Part shown: positions 12,201 to 22,334 of the stretch, piece by piece
Position numbering within the stretch: position 1 is the first letter of the stretch
Layout: every line of letters starts with the position of its first letter
From: Anthonomus grandis grandis
Taxonomy: Eukaryota > Arthropoda > Insecta > Coleoptera > Curculionidae
NCBI RefSeq assembly: GCF_022605725.1
Contig: NC_065551.1
Span: forward strand, 33,728,001 to 33,792,000
Direction: 5' to 3'
Length of the DNA stretch: 64,000 nt
The notes under the pieces: model-generated
Databases searched by the model: none
Seen by the model: the letters and a program-made list of their open reading frames with translations, nothing else
What the model was told of the DNA's origin: nothing
Translations under genes and position numbers: made by a program

Positions 12201-15200
12201 ATTTGGTGACTCTTGAACCTTCGTTGACAAATTTGCCTTTAACTCAAACATTTTTCAAGGTACAGAATCCGTTCATATATGAAACTCGAGGCTAAGAAAA
12301 ATCCTTTCTTTGAATAACGTCCTTTTAAGATTTAAACTCCTCAAACAGGCTAAAAATCTGGCAAGAAAATCAACGAAAAAATGCCCCTAACTGAAACCGC
12401 TCTGACTACCCAAACTATTAATCTAGAGCCACGTTTTTAGCCTCAGATTCATCCTCAGAAATACCACTATAATAACGCAAAAAAATTATAAAAATATCAA
12501 AAGTAGTTCATAAGTTATGCCCAATAATGTCCGCTAATGAATAGAATCCTTGAAATTGCTATGTGGGTTCGAAAACTTCAAAACTGGTGACTCTTGAACC
12601 TTCGTTGACAAATTTGCCTCTAACTCAAACATTTTTCAAGGTACAGAAATCGTTCATATATGAAACTCGACGCTAAGAAAAATAATTTCTTTGAATAACG
12701 CCCTTTTAAGATTTAAACTCCTCAAACAGGCTAAAAATCTGGCAAGAAAGTCAACGAAAAAATGCCTCGAACTAAAACCGCTCCTTACCGACACTCTTAA
12801 CTTAGAACCACGTTTTTAGCCTTAAATTAATCCTCAGGAACACCACTATAATAATGCAAAAAAATTATGAAAATATTTCAAGTAGTTCATAAGTTATGCC
12901 CAAAAAAGTTCGACAATAAATAGAATTCTTGAAATTGCTATGTGGGTTCGAAAACTTCAAAATTGGATACTCTTGAACCTTCGTTGACAAATTTGCCTTT
13001 AACTCAAACATTTTTCAAGGTACAGAATCCGGTCATATATTATCAAACTCGAGGCTAATAAAAATCCTTTCTTTGAATAACGTTCTTTTAAGATTTAAAC
13101 TCCTTAAACAGGCTAAAAATCTGGCAAGAAAATCAACGAAAAAATGCCCCTAACTAAAACCGCTCTGACTACTCACACTCTTAACTTAGAACCACGTTTT
13201 TAGCCTTAAATTCATCCTCAGGAACACCACTATAATAATGCAAAAAAATTATGAAAATATCTCAAGTAGTTCATAAGTTATGCCCAAAAAAGTCCGACAA
13301 TGAATAGAATCCTTGAAATTGCTATGTGGGTTCGAAAACTTCACAATTGGTGGCTCTTGAACCTTCGTTGACAAATTTGCCTTTAACTCAAACATTTTTC
13401 AAGGTACAGAATCCGTTCATATATGAAACTCGAGGCTAAGAAAAATCCTTTCTTTGAATAACGTCCTTTTAAGATTTAAACTCCTCAAACAGGCTAAAAA
13501 TCTGGCAAGAAAGTCAACGAAAAAATACCCCTAACTGAAACCGCTCTGACTACCCACACTCTTAACTTAGAACCACGTTTTTAGCCTCAAATTCATCCTC
13601 AGAAATACCACTATAATAACGCAAAAAAATTATAAAAATATCAAAAGTAGTTCATAAGTTATGCCCAATAATGTCCGCTAATGAATAGAATCCTTGAAAT
13701 TGCTATGTGGGTTCGAAAACTTCAAAATTGGTGACTCTTGAACCTTCGTTGACAAATTTGCCTTTAACTCAAACATTTTTCAAGGTACAGAATCCGTTCA
13801 TATATTAAACTCGAGGCTAAGAAAAATCCTTTTTTTTTGAATAACGCCCTTTTAAGATTTAAACTCCTCAAACAGGCTAAAAATTTGGCAAGAAAATCAA
13901 CGAAAAAATGCCCCTAACTGAAACCGCTCTGACTACCCACACTCTTAACTTAGAACCACGTTTTTAGCCTCAAATTCATCCTCAGGAACACCACTATAAT
14001 AATGCAAAAAAATTATGAAAATATCTCAAGTAGTTTATAAGTTATGCCAAAAAAAGTCCGACAATGAATAGAATCCTTGAAATTGCTATGTGGGTTCGAA
14101 AACTTCAAAATTGGTGACTCTTGAACCTTCATTGACAAATTTGGCTTTAACTCAAACATTTTTTAAGGTACGGAAATCGTTCATATATGAAACTCGACGC
14201 TAAGAAAAATCCTTTCTTTGAATAACGCACTTTTAAGATTTAAACATCTCAAACAGGCTAAAAATCTGGCAAAATCAACAGAAAAAATGCCTCTAACTAA
14301 AACCGCTCTGACTATCCAAACTATTAATCTAGAGCCACGTTTTTAGCCTCAGATTCATCCTCAGGAACACCACTATAATAATGCAAAAAAATTATGAAAA
14401 TATCTCAAGTAGTTCATAAGTTATGCCCAATAATGTCCGCTAATGAATAGAATCCTTGAAATTGCTATGTGGGTTCGAAAACTTCACAATTGGTGGCTCT
14501 TGAACCTTCGTTGACAAATTTGCCTTTAACTCAAACATTTTTTAAGGTACAGAATCCGTTCATATATGAAACTCGAGGCTAAGAAAAATCCTTTCTTTGA
14601 ATAACGTCCTTTTAAGATTTAAACTCCTCAAACAGGCTAAAAATCTTGCAAGAAAATCAACGAAAAAATGCCCCTAACTGAAACCGCTCTGACTACCCAC
14701 ACTCTTAACTTAGAACCACGTTTTTAGCCTCAGATTTATCCTCAGGAACACCACTATAATAATGCAAAAAAATTATGAAAATATCTCAAGTAGTTCATAA
14801 GTTATGCCCAAAAAAGTCCGACAATGAATAGAAGCCTTAAAATTGCAATGATCAAACTTTAGATTTGGTTGACGAATGTTCCTATAACTCAACAAGTTTG
14901 TAAGGTACAAAAATCGTTCATATATGAAATTATAGTGTAAGAAAACCCCTTTCAATGGCTACTCCCTTTTTAACATTTAAAGACCTCAGAAATTTAAAAA
15001 ATGTGGCAAGAAAATCAACAACAAAAATACCCTTATTATCCAAACACTGAACCCAAAACCACGCTTTTACCCCTAAGTCCATCCGCAGGAACCCCACGAT
15101 AATAATTTAAGAAAATTTTGAAAATATCTCCGATAGCTGCTGAATAATTATACCCAAAAAATGTGGGCTACTGCAAATCTCTCTCTATTATAAACATGTC

Positions 15201-17815
15201 ATTATAATTTAGGTTGGGTAAGGCTTTGACTGTGACGTCACCCAGATGACCTTGACATAATATGTCCCCATATAGCGCCTTTTGTATTCCGAAGGTCGTA
15301 ACTTTGTTCACAATTTCAATTTCCAATTTGATCGAAGAAAATCTCATATTACTACTAATGCTAATCTAAAATTATGAATTATTTATTAAACGAGTCGTTG
15401 GAATATCCATTATTATAATGTATTGCGCGACCTTGAGGCCACAGCTAGGATTTTAATTTAGCCTAAAAAGAGTTTTGACCCATAACCGGATTTTAATTTA
15501 CTTTAATAACAAAGTGGAATTTATTCTAAGACATGATAAAGTGCCAGCATATAAAGTGGATGACAAAGTACTTATTTATACATGCATTCCGAAGGAAGAT
15601 TTTATCGGTAAGCAGAGAATTTATTTAACATTGTTGTTTACACTCCTTCTGATGGTTACAGCGTTATAATATCGATCTGCCCTCCACGCAGCTTGCAATA
15701 TTTAAATGTCAAATCTTGAATTTATGAAGCAAAACAATGCGACAAAATGGACCTTGGACGTATTTTGGTGACGATATAGTACAGGTGCGCATTTGTTTTT
15801 AATTACTACTCATCAGGATCTTCTTAATTTGCTGAATAATTATACCTGGGACGTCATTTAGGTTAAGTATGCGTAACTTGTGACGTCACCGGTTCACAAT
15901 TCACCATGGCCTTGGTAAAGCAGTCATAATCTGACAGTTATGACAACCTACAACGATATATGAATAAGTAAGGCCTAATATGTAGATGGCGTCCCTGTTC
16001 TAACTGTATAATAATTATTTAGAAATAAAGCCCCACGTGCCCCTATGAGATACACAAAGCCGATTAACCGCAAACTATAAACATTAAATAAAGTGTGCAA
16101 TATCCTCGTTTTACCTTGACGAAGGAAGATGATGCAAATCTTTTGACCTGCGAATTTTCACGTGACTCGCTTTCATATAATAAAACCGAGTAAATTTTTG
16201 CGGTTTTGCAATGTCGTATCGTCCATTATATGTTATTTGTTTTGTTTATCTTTTATTTCGCAATAAATGCCATATATTCGGTGCAAATAAGAAACACGAC
16301 ATTCACGTTGTTATTCTAGCAAAAGAACTATATTAAGAAAAGTCCGTTTTGAATAACCCTCGTAACGATTAAGATAAAGCCACACCCCTCGCCTAGATGA
16401 TACACGTCACGTGACCGATTACGTATCAAGAAATAAGCGATCACGTGGCAATCCAAGATGGCCGGCCACAATGACATACCGGGAGAATGCAAAAAGTTTT
16501 CAACTAATTGAATAATAAAATGGAAAGAAAAATTCTTTCAGGCAGTAAATTGTAACAATTGGTCTCACATATAATTTAATATTAATATATTTTTGTTTTG
16601 TATAGTTCAACTTGTAATGCTACGCCCAAATGATCATTTGCCAAATTATAGATGACAGCCCTGTCAACAAGTTGCTCCACCCCCAATATGATCCAATATG
16701 GCTGCCGAAAGTGACGTACGAGAAAAATTCAAAGCCAAGTCACGTCCGACATGTTTATTTTGAGAAATTTACCATTGTCATTGGTCATAAAACTTGTTAA
16801 TTTATGGCTAAATGCAATGTATTTTGAATGATCCCGGTCATAAGGAAGATAGAAAAAAGTCACATCCCTCGCTTAGGTGATACACGTCACGTGAACCGAT
16901 CACGTATTAATCAACCTGTCACAACTTGACGTGGCAATGATGATGACATATCGGGAGAAAGCAAAAAGTTTTTAATAAATTGAGTAATAAATTTATTTCT
17001 TCCAGGCAGTAAATTGTTTTTTTTTTTTATATAATGTTCGACTGCCTGGAATGCATATAGGTTAAAGCATGATTTTCCTCTGAAGTATCCCTGTAATATA
17101 CACGTGCATGATTATGTATGACAGCTTTGTCAAAATTAATTACGCCGAAAGTACCGTATGGGGAAAGTCAAAACGTCACGGCGACTCTATTGATTATGAG
17201 ATATCTACCATCAGTCATGAAACTTACTAATTTAGAATGATCCTCGTCATAAATAGTATGAAGCCACACCTCTAATTTCGGTAATACATTTCACGTGACC
17301 GATTACGTATCACTAAACAAACGGCACATGACAAGCCTGCCAACGCTAAGTTCCTCCCACAATTTGACGTGGCAATCCAAGATGGCCGCCAAGAATTTCT
17401 TAACAAACTTATCAAGAGAGCCAATAGTGTACAAAGTACAAATTTACCAGACATTCAGGTAAGAAAACAATTCAACCCACCATCAGCATACTCGGCTTTG
17501 AGCATCCTCAAGAAGGGCATTCCCCTCGTGCCCCAACTAGGGTGTCTCACATTATTACACTCCCCATCGATACTCCTGTACTTGCTGGGGGGACAAGGCA
17601 CGTCCTCCGCCTCCTCACCACAATCTTCGCGAGTAAGAGGTTTTCCTTGTTCAGCCTGAAAAGCCAACGTCACTTTCGGTTTTAAATCCTTCGGTAAGGG
17701 CCTTAAGTAGTTTTCCATGTCCAGTTTGTTCTCGATTAGGTTCGAGTGGCCTCCCGTTAAATTGGTGATGGACAAAATGGATATTATCCATAACGTCGTA
17801 CCCATAAGACGAAAC
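68..17815 (-). CDS. Gene L: second tandem-domain haem peroxidase, paralogue of gene R, cut by the left window edge
   Basis: Minus-strand gene with exons 17481-17815, 10001-10297, 6608-6918, 4752-4892, 3978-4698, 3783-3915, 3127-3401, 2670-3070 and 68-218, plus a probable 66-bp exon 10788-10853. The last visible exon ends in phase 1, so the haem-proximal half of domain 2 lies beyond base 1. Exons 335, 311, 141 and 133 bp long have exactly the same lengths as in gene R. The architecture is the same: leader, dead peroxidase domain 1, polybasic site HRRRRRRQ, and domain 2 with the intact distal motif QLVDHDLTM. A Met at 17805 starts a good signal peptide in this exon, but the homologous exon of gene R has no Met there, so an upstream start exon is also possible. 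It is a head-to-tail tandem duplicate of gene R; 10.5 kb separates the stop of R from the first exon of L. Confidence 0.88.
540..1140 (-). pseudogene. Decayed LINE reverse transcriptase, C-terminal half
   Basis: Reading on the minus strand, the upstream part has the RT stretch GVPQ...IGP and SFLIFINDLTYS in shifted frames. The downstream part (799-539) ends QFKKQIKRYLVHDGFFSLEE, the usual end of jockey/CR1-type ORF2 proteins. Frames are broken and the catalytic YADD box is not visible. Related to, but much older than, the LINE at 43-46 kb. Confidence 0.55.
1265..1606 (+). CDS. MADF (Myb/SANT-like) DNA-binding protein, probably Harbinger/PIF ORF1
   Basis: 113 residues, intact. Residues 15-100 read as a MADF domain: LIELYRERAVLWD, then NKRNDALTEIS, then IKNLQSHFSRELKKE and KSNWFAYLSLQFL, with the conserved Trp/aromatic spacing. 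MADF proteins are encoded by the second gene of Harbinger/PIF transposons, where they help the transposase enter the nucleus and bind ends; host MADF transcription factors also exist. The start may be Met at 1295 rather than the first codon given (a non-ATG start). It lies in an intron on the opposite strand to gene L, next to a Harbinger-like transposase start, so a transposon origin is favoured. Confidence 0.65.
   Translation: MNLEAIIGVSMEKVLTLIELYRERAVLWDAGSKNYIGRNKRNDALTEISFAMDVPKDEILRKIKNLQSHFSRELKKERDSQRSGRGTDAIYKSNWFAYLSLQFLRDKNIPKAT
1860..2026 (-). pseudogene. Start of a Harbinger/PIF-like transposase, decayed
   Basis: A minus-strand Met at 2026 opens FTEEDVLIVAAAFIVIANKK and then RFRVRPSLRSRT, resembling the N-terminus of insect Harbinger transposases (an LIVAAA helix, then an R-x-W/R-V-R-P motif). 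A stop follows within about 50 residues, and the downstream frames are broken. It converges with the MADF gene. Confidence 0.4.
2325..2622 (+). pseudogene. Fragment of a DDE (IS630/Tc1-like) transposase
   Basis: Plus-strand reading KIDNATKDVIRRIVYGFYED, a TAG near 2469, then SLETFRSILVECGLMHKKLD and ESRRGVSLHFVKNIYATLKA up to a stop at 2622. This is the helix-turn-helix part of a common insect DDE_3-type transposase, from memory of the family. The catalytic part is absent. Confidence 0.5.
2670..3070 (-). CDS. Gene L exon: distal-haem region of domain 2
   Basis: Acceptor TTTTGCTCAG, donor GTAAGG, ends in phase 0. Contains MQFAQLVDHDLTMTP with Gln, Asp, distal His and Asp intact, HPECNPIHVPKGDHFYPAFN and NTAFLDGSM. 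A 56-bp intron (3071-3126) separates it from the previous exon; gene R has no intron there. Confidence 0.9.
3127..3401 (-). CDS. Gene L exon: polybasic cleavage-like site and start of domain 2
   Basis: Acceptor CTACAATAG, donor GTGAGT. Begins with HRRRRRRQTLHGRS, a longer basic run than in gene R, then CEEEGPCDPTTPYRTLSGHC and LLPSAYEDG. The exon ends in phase 1 at YEDG, the same place where domain 1 of both genes is also split. Confidence 0.86.
3402..3782 (-). other. Gene L intron with one diverged copy of the 381-bp repeat
   Basis: Between about 3485 and 3715 it carries the phrases 'gacaaaattgcct', 'gggcagaaaatg' and 'cagaaccacgttttta', which are landmarks of the 381-bp units at 11-15 kb. 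So single copies of that family lie outside the array. Confidence 0.5.
3783..3915 (-). CDS. Gene L exon: interdomain linker
   Basis: 133 bp, acceptor TTTTTTCAG, donor GTAAGT. Encodes GGVDPKSPHGIAAAFSKANK and ends ASNEILNSLS, the same linker as in gene R. Confidence 0.83.
3978..4698 (-). CDS. Gene L exon: C-terminal half of domain 1 (two gene R exons fused)
   Basis: 721 bp, acceptor CGTTTCAG, donor GTAAGT (phase 1). Contains PLRKDWDTSSLFIHMSRDHG, the SDRFWYENDLPPSS stretch, then LLCANTDDLKEIQPKAFV without interruption. Gene R splits this coding at LAG/GLLC with a 3.6-kb intron. Confidence 0.9.
4752..4892 (-). CDS. Gene L exon: domain 1 segment lacking the proximal His
   Basis: 141 bp, acceptor TTCTACAG, donor GTAAGG. 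Ends NEVALTALPALLSMLPNTL; Leu replaces the proximal His at the GHS position. A 53-bp intron follows, exactly as long as the matching gene R intron. Confidence 0.84.
4980..6380. repeat. Tandem array, 211-bp unit, about six copies
   Basis: The phrase 'tgagtacaat' begins at 5117, 5321, 5532, 5743, 5954 and 6165. The last four steps are exactly 211 bp and the first 204. Units contain 'aatggccacaacttttaaat', 'gacatatctgtcaa' and 'gtaatcaaggaggc'. It fills the intron 4893-6607 of gene L. No open reading frame runs through it. Confidence 0.9.
6608..6918 (-). CDS. Gene L exon: domain 1 core
   Basis: 311 bp as in gene R. Acceptor TATTTAAG, donor GTATGA. Contains YRNQMNLATSFLDGSAIYGN, REHNRIASNL and EIQHITYNEFLPTVLGQ. 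Catalytic Arg and haem-ester Glu positions are occupied by SSCPNCQGN. Confidence 0.88.
7740..9560. repeat. Degenerate short-period repeat rich in CCTGGAA / AAAAATTA
   Basis: Intron 6919-10000 of gene L is mostly an old, diverged low-complexity array in which 'cctggaa', 'tctggaaa' and 'aaaaattac' recur every few tens of bases. The same flavour recurs at 32440-32740, 34320-34560 and 60215-60290. Short ORFs inside it (for example 7927-8127 and 8260-8445) are by-products. Confidence 0.6.
10001..10297 (-). CDS. Gene L exon: distal-haem region of dead domain 1
   Basis: Acceptor TTTTACAG, donor GTAAGT, phase 1 at both ends. Contains LLGAWSEVLLHDLAMTG, with the same Gln-to-Glu and Asp-to-Leu changes as gene R, then ECCSDNSSHPEC and MRTLPSVDLDQCSF. 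Confidence 0.87.
10788..10853 (-). CDS. Gene L probable small in-frame exon, 22 codons, not found in gene R
   Basis: On the minus strand a clean acceptor (TTCTTACTGCAG) opens 66 bases of uninterrupted reading, GTECGTYQQYFPPIFGNFSS, followed by FP and a GTAACA donor. Phase is 1 at both ends, the same as the flanking exons, so it can be included or skipped without shifting the frame. It would add an aromatic and proline-rich insert between YADG and the GKSQPR region of domain 1. It is GC-richer than its surroundings. No counterpart was seen in the matching intron of gene R (61947-62804). Confidence 0.6.
11130..15170. repeat. Tandem array, about 381-bp unit, about eleven copies
   Basis: The phrase 'tcttgaacc' (or 'tcttggacc' in older copies) starts at about 11228, 11564, 11865, 12211, 12592, 12971, 13355, 13736, 14119 and 14498, with a decayed copy near 14850. 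Inner steps are 379-384 bp and edge copies are more diverged, as expected for an array maintained by unequal exchange. Units contain 'gaaccacgtttttagcct', 'aggctaaaaatctggcaag' and 'agttcataagttatgccca'. It lies in the first intron of gene L. Confidence 0.9.
15180..17480. repeat. Repeat block with CACGTG, TGACGTCA and ATGGCC(GCC) boxes
   Basis: This 5' part of the first gene L intron has several imperfect copies (about 16380-16560, 16640-16740, 16870-17010, 17250-17400) of one phrase order: 'cacgtgaccgattacgtat', 'gacgtggcaatccaagatgg', 'gacataccgggagaa', 'ttccaggcagtaaattg'. TGACGTCA occurs at about 15233 and 15881. A 64-residue ORF at 15475-15669 has no recognisable features. Confidence 0.7.
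17481..17815 (-). CDS. Gene L exon: signal peptide and start of peroxidase domain 1
   Basis: 335 bp, acceptor TTATTTCAG, donor GTGGGT. Met at 17805 begins MGTTLWIISILSITNLTGG, a plausible signal peptide. CPPSKYRSIDGECNNVRHPS and AEYADG follow, closely matching the gene R exon. Four in-frame codons precede the Met, so the exon may be 5' UTR plus start or may continue from an upstream coding exon. Confidence 0.85.
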
Positions 17816-20800
17816 CTGAAATAAAAGAAAGTACTTCAAAAAAATCATATGTGGATAATCGCCTTGTTATATTGTGAAAATAAAAGAATATGAAAATAAA
17901 TAATGAGGGTACTAAAAATAATAATTATCACATAAGAAGAGAATTCTTATTGTTACAAAGACACAAAGAATTTCTTTTTTTTTTGTTTTAAGTCTAAGGT
18001 TAACATATTCAAAGAATTTACCATAAAGGTTTTATCGAGTCATTATACCTATATGGCTTATTATATGTGAACCAGGATGTTCTAGACCCGCATCAGATTA
18101 ACTTATATATTTATCTGTCTGTGTTGCTGCCCGTTTACCTTGAACATGTAAGTACTTTTTATTTAATCTTAGGGGCCTATAGCTATTTAAATAATGAAAA
18201 CTCTTTGACATGAACCGGTAGGTTATTGTTGGCAGCCATATTGGATTTCGACGTCATTTCGGGGGGGGAGCAGCCAACCATTGACAGCGTAACATAAGAC
18301 GTGTAACAACTAGTCGATTTGGTTTGTTTGCTACAAGGGTTATTGAAAGAGTATTTTTCTTATAATCATTACGACGTGCCTATATAATTTTTAAATTATG
18401 TAGGCACATAATTTCCTATAATTTTGAAAAAGAATCAGGTGAAGGTAACTGCCGCTGAAAATTTTTTTAAACTAATAAGCATTATTTTACCGTTAGTAAA
18501 TCATCAGTTAACAACAAAGTAAGTATTATCGTAGGTAATGATAATAAATCCATATAAATACGATGCTGCTTAATTGCGTTGTTTATATTTTTCTATAATA
18601 GTTTATGCTTGAGGTCGTTTTTAAAGTATAAAGATGAGTAGTTTTTAATGATTGAAAGATGAAAGTCGTACACCCTAAAGGCAAGAATCCTTTCATTTTG
18701 TATTAATAAGAACCCCGGCTCATACATTTCAAGTACATGATGGTAATTTCATTACGTAAGTAGAAAATAATAACTATCCCCGCGTGATGTAGAAAGTACT
18801 TCTATTAGCAATCAGATGGAAAAAAGTTCAAATATCTTCTTTATTAGATTATATGTCTCACGGACAGTAATAAATGCCCTATTCGGCATTTCCGCACTGA
18901 GAGTGTCGCATATATCATAACCAGATTGAAATCGATATTATCGCATTTTTTTTTTCAAAAAGTATTACTTTCCCTTTTAAACGTGCTCAAGCCTTAATAA
19001 CGGATTTTACAGAAATATTTAACAAAAAAAAAGCAGATGCTAATAAGAAGAATGTGATTCTATTATTTATATATAAATACTTTCACCAAAAGAAAGATTC
19101 TTTTCAAATAGTAGGCGGAATTACAAAAGCAGAAGAACCTTTCACCAATAATTTTAAATAGAACTTTATTGGATCTCCTTAATTGTAATAGCATAACATA
19201 ATTCAAACATTCAAACAAGGCATTCAGTTTATACGCAAATCCGTAGCTTGCTTGATTCCGTTGCTAAAGACAACGATCATATTGGTAATGTTGTCAGATA
19301 TATATTTCAATAGATATAAACAAACATGTTGAACTTTTCAATAAAACAAACGAATAATACACGCATCCTCTCGTTGCAACAAACTATTACATATATAAAT
19401 GAAAGTGCGCAATCATCAGTGAAAGTGTTTTAGTTTTTGTTTGTTCAGTTTTTTTTTTCAGAAAATATGTGTCTGCTCTAAGAAAACCTGATCCGATAAA
19501 GTGATTGACTTAATGCGCCTTAAACTACTACATATACGCGCATATAACAAAAGTGCGAAAAAGTTGAAATTTATTAGAGAAAGTATTTCGTTGACTCTTT
19601 GATATTTCATGTGGATTTGCAATCTAGCTATGATGTATGGATGAAATTAGATTATATTAAAACTTTCATTCAGAACAAAAAAAAATCCAATATCCTACGA
19701 ATCCCACGAATCTATTATAAAAGGCAATTACGTAAACATATTCACCGAATTAAATAGATTATGCCATGCAACAAAATGCATCTTTTCATGTTGCAATTTT
19801 AAAATCGATCGTGTTATATTGCAACCGGCGTTACACAAGTCGGATACTACTAAGAAGAAGAAGAAGAAATGAATGAAGTCATGCACCAGATCGATCGTAT
19901 TTCGTTTCGTAATATCGTACAAAGAGTATATCCTTGATTTATATCATCACTGTTAACTATTTTAAATTTAGTGTATAACCACGATGGCCGCCAACGATCC
20001 GGGAGAACATAAAAGAACCTTAGAATATTTATTTTCTTCCAGACAGTCAATTGTAATGTTTTTCGTATATGAAGACTGTCTGGACTATATAAATAATAAT
20101 TTAATTATATTTTTATTAAAAAACTTTTTGAATATACCCCGTAATGAAGAAAACGAGACCACGCCCTTTGCGGTTGTGACACGCATAACTTGACAGTTTT
20201 GCCAAACTTAGCTCCTCCCACAATGTGACGTCGGCAATTCAAAGTGGCCGCCGAAGGTGATGCGACATACCAGGAAAGGACAATAAGTTCTCAACGTCTT
20301 GTGATATTGTTTAAGTAAAAAAAGGCCGTCCTTTCAATTATTAATTTGAGATTCTTGTAGGTGTTATCAATAGGCATTTTATTGATCTACTATCGAATAC
20401 TAACAAAATATTTAATTTCTTCCAGGAATTATTATTGTAATATCCAATCCAAAATGGTCGCCGACGCCGAAATGACATACCCGGGAATCATAAAAAGTTC
20501 TCAGTATTTTAAAATAAAACTAACAATAAAAAATTAATAGAATATCTTATGAGGGGCAAATGGGGGCTATTACTAGTCATTTTATAAACTATCGATTATT
20601 GCCAAAAAAATGCTTATTTTCTTCAAGGCAATAGTTACTACATTTTTGTATATTTAACCCCCAATTGCCTGATATACGAAAATAATGAGTCAGTTTTCTG
20701 AGAATACTTATTAAAACTGGGCCAAAAATATCGTTTCGAACACCCCCGTATTAAACAAATCAGTTACAACCTTCGCGATATATCACGTGACCCACTATGC

Positions 20801-20980
20801 ATCCGTAACCAAAAGATCACGTGACAGCACTGTCAAAACTCGACCCCTCCCACAATCTAAAATGGCCGCCGACGATGAATTGACATACCGGTGAAGCATA
20901 GGGAGTTCTCAGTATTTTAAAATAAAACTGTCTTTATCGTAAGTAGGAAAAAATTCTCTATTAAAAATATTAGATACTTG
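17816..20980. other. Intergenic region upstream of gene L, AT-rich with more box-repeat copies
   Basis: No host exon is visible on either strand, although the first exon of gene L may lie here. Further copies of the box repeat are at about 19950-20060, 20165-20300, 20430-20510 and 20770-20920. A plus-strand TATA-like run at 19392 followed by TCAGT at 19416 is too weak to call a promoter. Confidence 0.5.
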
Positions 20981-20984
20981 GACA

Positions 20985-22330
20985 TTTCCTCAAATACCTG
21001 AAAAAGTTGACTTTAACCGCTTGGAACTCAAGGAACTATTCCAGGCAGTTGAAACTTCTTCCAGATAAGTCCCTGGAAGAAATTAATGCTTCAACTGCCT
21101 GGACATGGAGAAAAATAATTCCTAATAGTTTCAGCTACCTGGACAAACTAAAAAATCACTCTAATTACTTCAGAATTGCCTCAAATGTCTGGAAAGTTGA
21201 CTTTAACCGCTTGGAACTCAAGGAACTATTCCAGGCAGTTGAAACTTCTTCCAGATAAGTTCCTGGAAGAAATTGATGCTTCAATTGCCTGGACGTGTAG
21301 AAAAATAATTCCTAATAGTTTAAGCTGCCTGGACAAACTAAAAAATCACTTCAATTACTTCAGAATTGCCTCAAATACCTGGAAAGTTGACTTTAACCGC
21401 TTGGACCTCAAGGAACTATTCCAGGCAGTTGAAACTTCTTCCAGATAAGTCCCTGGAAGAAATTGATGCTTCAACTGCCTGGACATGGAAAAAAATAATT
21501 CCTAATAGTTTCAGTTGCCCGGACAAACTAAAAAATCACTCCAATTACTTCAGAATTGCCTCAAATGTCTGGAAAGTTGACTTTAACCGCTTGGACCTCA
21601 AGGAGCTATTCCAGGCAGTTGAAACTTCTTCCAGATAAGTTCCTGGAAGAAATTGATGCTTCAATTGCCTGGACGTGTAGAAAAATAATTCCTAATAGTT
21701 TCAGCTGCCTGGACAAACTAAAAAATCACTCCAATTACTTCAGAATTGCCTCAAATGCCTGGAAAGTTGACTTTAACCGCTTGGACCTCAAAGAACTATT
21801 CCAGGGAGTTGAAACTTCTTCCAGATAAGTTCCTGGAAGAAATTGATGCTTCAATTGCCTGGACGTGTAGAAAAATAATTCCTATTAGTTTAAGGTGCCT
21901 GGACAAACTAAAAAATCACTCCAATTACTTCAGAATTGCCTCAAATCCCTGAAGAGTTGACTTTAACCGCTTGGAACTCAAGGAACTATTCCAGGCAGTT
22001 GAAACTTCTTCCAGATAAGTGCCTGGAAGAAATTGATGCTTCAACTGCCTGGACGTGTAGAAAAATAATTCCTAATAGTTTAAGCTGCCTGGACAAACTA
22101 AAAAATCACTTCAATTACTTCAGAATTGCCTCAAATGCCTGGAAAGTTGACTTTAGACTACTTTGAACTTAAGTGCATATTCCAGGCAGTTGAAACTTTT
22201 TTCCCTCAAAGAAATTGATGCTTTAACTTCAGGGAAGTGCCTGAAAAATGACTCCCAATAGTGTCAACTCCTGTACGTAGTAAAAATGACTTGAATTACG
22301 TCAAAATTGCCTCAAATGCCTGGAATCAAC
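20985..22330. repeat. Tandem array, exact 190-bp unit with an internal hairpin, six to seven copies
   Basis: 'ccagg(c/g)agttgaaa' begins at 21041, 21231, 21421, 21611, 21801 and 21991, each exactly 190 bp apart, then 22182. Each unit contains the inverted pair ccaggcagttgaa / ttcaa(c/t)tgcctgg about 50 bases apart, so single strands can fold back. Overlapping 60-90-residue ORFs (21007-22166) repeat once per unit and shift frame because 190 is not a multiple of 3; they are not genes. Confidence 0.92.
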
Positions 22331-22334
22331 AATC

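Noticed and set aside
19392..19425. TATATAAA followed by ATCAGTG as a plus-strand core promoter
   Set aside because: Spacing is slightly short, no gene follows on the plus strand, and gene L runs the other way.
21007..22166. Six overlapping 68-90-residue ORFs with near-identical sequence
   Set aside because: They repeat once per 190-bp unit and change frame every unit; they follow from the array and have no start context or family match.
4980..22330. Regularly spaced repeats as a possible CRISPR array
   Set aside because: Whole units of 190-381 bp repeat without unique spacers, and the host is clearly eukaryotic.
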